6,045 bases of DNA, taken from assembly GCA_023426765.1 (NCBI GenBank), contig JAEZBW010000018.1, positions 1-6,045 on the forward strand, read 5' to 3'. Below, piece after piece: positions 4,501-6,045 of this stretch (within the stretch, counting starts at the first letter, position 1; each line of letters opens with the position of its first letter). The notes under the pieces are model-generated. The model did not search any database and was not told the DNA's origin. It worked only from the letters and a program-made list of their open reading frames with translations. Made by a program: the position numbers and the translations under genes. This DNA comes from Bacillota bacterium. Lineage in GTDB: Bacteria; Bacillota; Clostridia; DSM-8532.

Positions 4501-6045
4501 TGATGGAAGGGTCACCAGACCCACCTACACCCGGGGGAATAAAATAATCACCCTTACAGCCACTCTTTCCATGGGTTTAGATGCGATTGCAGTGAAAACC
4601 TTTGAGGTGGTTGTCACGGCTTTGCCCATGAATGACAGGGAGGCAGCGGATCTGGACTTTTCCTGGGTTCTGCGCTTAAATATTCTGGGATCAAATCTGT
4701 CGAAGAATGCAGTGACCCAGAATCTTTCCTTCCCGGTTACGGGACCCAACGGTTCAGAGATCACCTGGGTATCGGACACACCCTCAGTGATTTCCGAGGA
4801 TGGCCGTGTGAACCGGCCTGCTCACGGTGAGGGGCATCAATCGGTAAAGATCACCGTGACCATTGCTAAAGGGGATGCCCAATACACCTTCTATTTCTAC
4901 TATGTGGTCCTTGAGCAGCCGGATACCATTGCACCGGAGGTCATTGCAGCATCCCCTGAAAACAATGCTATGGTACCCTGGGATACCAATACCCTCAGCA
5001 TTACCTTCAGCGAAAGCATCCTTTCGGGGTCCTCAGGAATGGAAGCCTATGGCATTACCCTTGAGGGGCCTGAAGCAGCAAGGCTTCATATACAAATCCT
5101 TGGGGATACGGTGACCATCACCTCCTACACAGAGCTGGCTGATGGAGTATACCGGCTGAACATACCGGAAGGTGCCTTTACCGATGGAGCAGGGAACCCC
5201 AGCGTCTCCTTCGAAATGACCTTTACTGTGGAGAAAAGGCCTGCCCGGGTTATCAAAATCATCTCCACCACACCCCAGGATCTGGCCCTGAATGTATTGT
5301 TCCAATCGGCCCAGATCCGCTTCGACACCGCTGAACTTAGCCTTGGAGCAGGAGTGGACTCTATCCTCCTGCGGGATAAAAACGGAAATACAGTTCCGAC
5401 AATCGTGACCCTGAGCGGAGATGCCCTGAAAATACAGTTGCCGGAGTCCGTCTTCCTGGACCTGGGACAGGTCTATGCGCTGTACATTCCCACAGGTGTT
5501 GTACAGGATAAATACGGTAATATCAATACAGAAAAGAAGCTTCAGTTCAGAACTCCGCACGGGAACTCCACTCCGGTGGTGCTTAGAATAAACCCGGCGA
5601 ACGGGCAAACGGATGTGAGCGTCAATCAAACGGATATTGATGTGACCTTCTCTGAGCCCATCAGTACAAACAAGTACCCGTTAACCCTGACCGATGACAA
5701 GGGAAATACCTTTGCATTGCAATCACAGATGGCACCAAGGGACGGAACAGGATATTCCTATCGGTATCGACCCTACACTCTGAGGCAGCTTGAGCCCAAT
5801 ACAGTATACACCCTGACGGGGCCCTTCAGTACGGAGGAAAATCCAACCCAGCTGGAGTTCAGCACCAGCTTTACAACAGGGGACCCCCGGCTGTATATTA
5901 CGGAAACTTCACCAAAATCCTGGGCAACCGGTGTTCTGCTGAAGGATCCTATAGAGATTCAGTTCAATGCTCCTGTTGTGAAGGGATCTTCCTATGAGAA
6001 TATCACCTTCAGAGATTCAGAAGGAAACCCGGTTGCCTTCAGAAC
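1451..6045 (+). CDS. Giant secreted surface protein: L-type lectin head on an Ig-like repeat stalk (3' end off window)
   Basis: One uninterrupted frame of 1531 complete codons starts behind a strong ribosome binding site and is still open at the right edge. In order it encodes a signal peptide (about 1-35), an L-type lectin-like domain (about 44-284), nine aBig_2-type Ig-like repeats (284-1155), then SbsA/Big_5-like Ig domains at about 1158-1262, 1263-1373 and 1374-1477, and a fourth starting at 1478 that is cut off. I read only two cysteines in the mature part (residues 183 and 613), as expected for extracellular Ig stalks held together without disulfides. Such proteins act outside the cell as adhesins or cell-wall-attached binding proteins. 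The anchor (SLH repeats, LPXTG or other) would be further right and cannot be seen. The rightward promoter at 1188-1216 and the neighbouring TetR protein are likely to govern expression. The exact sugar or partner is unknown. Domain families are assigned from motifs by eye. Confidence 0.9.
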   Translation, partial: MPMCKRIISFTLVCVLFFTGLPAQFLNLGGIIAFADSGAPPAEIRYGDFSNTEDLQLNGESLIAGNLLRFDDDTGTGESVFTKEKIAFSENMSFSTAFSFRVISPAVPQNRSLGGFTFTLQPLSNTLISGDFQDESISPSFSIAFATDYMEMGGGMARISSDGGIHLASLDDFTLAGDFWTQCHLSAAPFTNGAYNEAPQYWSIDDYSVENEASDFYQVWMGYDGVEKLLHFLYRSPTSDYGYESMYIDLTGMFPENQAYGGFMGSMGDAGTISEIEDWVFSNDADLFEEALMDAEEDILSALMEGMITEYNLPAIAWYGSEIRWESSSTDFVDENGEVNPPTLEQGPQTVQVQATLTRGVKTRITRTFPITIKVRDQDIAQADADWLTESVILNGNDALSNIQSDLNLPATGPNGSTIGWWSTDMVAVNWDGTVTRPDYDAGDINVEVEANIVKDSAGATKTFHVTVKALGQTDEAIVQADASWLNVNRMLNGNLHRDLITGDIILPTTGQYGSTITWTSSNPGYMDADGRVTRPPYTGTDQNITLTATIRKDEISITREFTFIVIAEEQTDAERINEDKEWLIPSVILKENSSLENITGELYLPADGLNGCAISWESSDTEVISVNGFVLRPSYTEGDKTVTLTATLTRGTITATKAFTVKVIKLDQTDAERLAADNSWLTAATIMKDNTAMDQITGDLYLPTDGPNGSTITWTSANTAIVKNDGAVTRPAYTTGDQTLILTAVLLKGTSVTRAFTVTVKAAEPTDEEIVLLDAEALTPDQLLKENTSAENVLGDLDLPVTGPMGSAILWQSDDEELIDIDGKVTRPSYTIGDKTVTLKATLMKNAAIEEKIFTLTVKALDQTDQEAVEAALNWLIPYLPDANGALDNITANLHLPAQGTDGITITWTSDKPEVIDATGKVTRPTYTAGDQEVRLTAVLEKGSARQETSFTIIVRKLPMSARELVEADRLWLTEAHFLNGNTDLSSITGDLSLPNIGENMSSITWKSSDTAIITTDGRVTRPTYTRGNKIITLTATLSMGLDAIAVKTFEVVVTALPMNDREAADLDFSWVLRLNILGSNLSKNAVTQNLSFPVTGPNGSEITWVSDTPSVISEDGRVNRPAHGEGHQSVKITVTIAKGDAQYTFYFYYVVLEQPDTIAPEVIAASPENNAMVPWDTNTLSITFSESILSGSSGMEAYGITLEGPEAARLHIQILGDTVTITSYTELADGVYRLNIPEGAFTDGAGNPSVSFEMTFTVEKRPARVIKIISTTPQDLALNVLFQSAQIRFDTAELSLGAGVDSILLRDKNGNTVPTIVTLSGDALKIQLPESVFLDLGQVYALYIPTGVVQDKYGNINTEKKLQFRTPHGNSTPVVLRINPANGQTDVSVNQTDIDVTFSEPISTNKYPLTLTDDKGNTFALQSQMAPRDGTGYSYRYRPYTLRQLEPNTVYTLTGPFSTEENPTQLEFSTSFTTGDPRLYITETSPKSWATGVLLKDPIEIQFNAPVVKGSSYENITFRDSEGNPVAFR
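1580..2302 (+). other. L-type (legume-lectin-like) carbohydrate-binding domain
   Basis: About 240 residues follow the strand pattern of bacterial L-type lectin domains: FSTAFSFRV, then GGFTFTLQP, SPSFSIAFATDY, VWMGYDGVEKLLHFLY, AYGGFMGS and the closing ISEIEDWVFS. The last corresponds to the legume-lectin ending of the type ILSWSF. These domains form a beta sandwich that binds sugars. In classical members the strand read here as SIAFATDY is of the type AVEFDT, and its Glu and Asp bind Mn2+ and Ca2+. Here both are Ala (residues 144 and 146), so metal binding may be lost or rearranged. The fold assignment rests on motif order only. Confidence 0.72.
2300..4915 (+). repeat. Nine tandem atypical Ig-like repeats (aBig_2 type), 93-99 residues each
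   Basis: Repeat boundaries are about 2300, 2579, 2867, 3161, 3455, 3746, 4040, 4331 and 4628, ending near 4915. Each unit begins with a short helix of the form QTDAERLxxDxxWL, then LNGNxxLxxITGDLxLP, a G-x-x-I-T-W-x-S strand, a DGxVTRPxYTxGD turn, and closes with VTLTATLxKG plus TxxFTVTV. These are hallmarks of the bacterial atypical Ig-like family found in extracellular proteins of Gram-positive anaerobes, where they act as spacers. The central units are most alike. Repeat 1 is degenerate (NPP in place of TRP), and repeat 9 departs in its last strands (FYFYYVVLE). Units 3-5 and 7 open with QTD, unit 6 with PTD, and units 8 and 9 with MSAR or MNDR. The regular spacing with no frame break points to a functional stalk. 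Confidence 0.85.
4922..6045 (+). repeat. SbsA/Big_5-like Ig domains (three complete, a fourth cut by the window edge)
   Basis: Domains begin near 4922, 5237, 5570 and 5882. Each opens with a strand and a turn such as VIAASPENNAMVPWDTNT, IISTTPQDLALNVLFQSA, RINPANGQTDVSVNQTD or ETSPKSWATGVLLKDP. A strand of the type LSITFSESI, IDVTFSEPI or IEIQFNAPV follows. The end of each complete unit has a Y-x-L or Y-T-L strand, twice with the GAFTDGAGN or GVVQDKYGN motif, before the final FTV or FTTG strand. This matches the SbsA-type Ig-like (Big_5) pattern known from S-layer and other cell-surface proteins. They probably extend the stalk toward the cell wall. Confidence 0.75.

Noticed and set aside
2300..4915. 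Periodic repeats as a possible CRISPR array or DNA-level satellite
   Set aside because: The period is about 290 bp with a coding reading frame preserved throughout and divergence typical of protein-domain repeats. There are no short identical repeats separated by unique spacers.
5033..5629. 198-residue minus-strand open frame opposite the Big_5 domains
   Set aside because: It is fully antisense to well-supported coding sequence and has no recognisable domain. It is explained as a codon-bias shadow of the adhesin.

Overview
This window looks like chromosomal or accessory DNA of a Gram-positive anaerobe, probably Bacillota/Clostridia-like. The reasons are strong GGAG-type ribosome binding sites, SigA-type promoters with TATAAT -10 boxes, a Gram-positive style signal peptide, and a giant exported protein built from atypical bacterial Ig-like repeats. 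This placement is inference; no RNA gene or marker gene is present to confirm it.

Layout. Positions 2-751 (+) hold the C-terminal part of a subtilisin-like (S8) serine protease. The oxyanion-hole Asn and catalytic Ser are in the window; the catalytic Asp and His lie off the left edge. Its reading frame has no stop at the end of the protease domain and runs about 200 bp antisense into the next gene. Positions 550-1170 (-) encode a TetR/AcrR-family repressor. Positions 1171-1450 are a regulatory intergenic region. It holds a rightward promoter (1188-1216), a leftward promoter for tetR (1282-1311), TGAC/GTCA motifs that could be an operator, and a leader of about 230 nt rich in inverted repeats. 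From 1451 to the right edge (+) one open frame of at least 1531 codons has no stop in the window and encodes a very large secreted or surface protein.

The large protein has a signal peptide (about residues 1-35), an L-type (legume-lectin-like) domain (about 44-284), nine tandem Ig-like repeats of 93-99 residues of the aBig_2 type (284-1155), and then at least four SbsA/Big_5-like Ig domains (from 1158, the last cut by the window edge). This is the plan of an adhesin: a carbohydrate-binding head on a long rigid stalk. Its cell-surface anchor is presumably encoded to the right of the window.

How the parts may work together is inference. The TetR protein is well placed to control its own gene and the rightward promoter that would drive the adhesin, because the two promoters face each other and their transcripts overlap. 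The most unusual points are the face-to-face promoters with a long structured leader, the apparent loss of the canonical metal ligands in the lectin domain, and the stop-less end of the protease gene, which suggests a rearrangement junction near 540-560.
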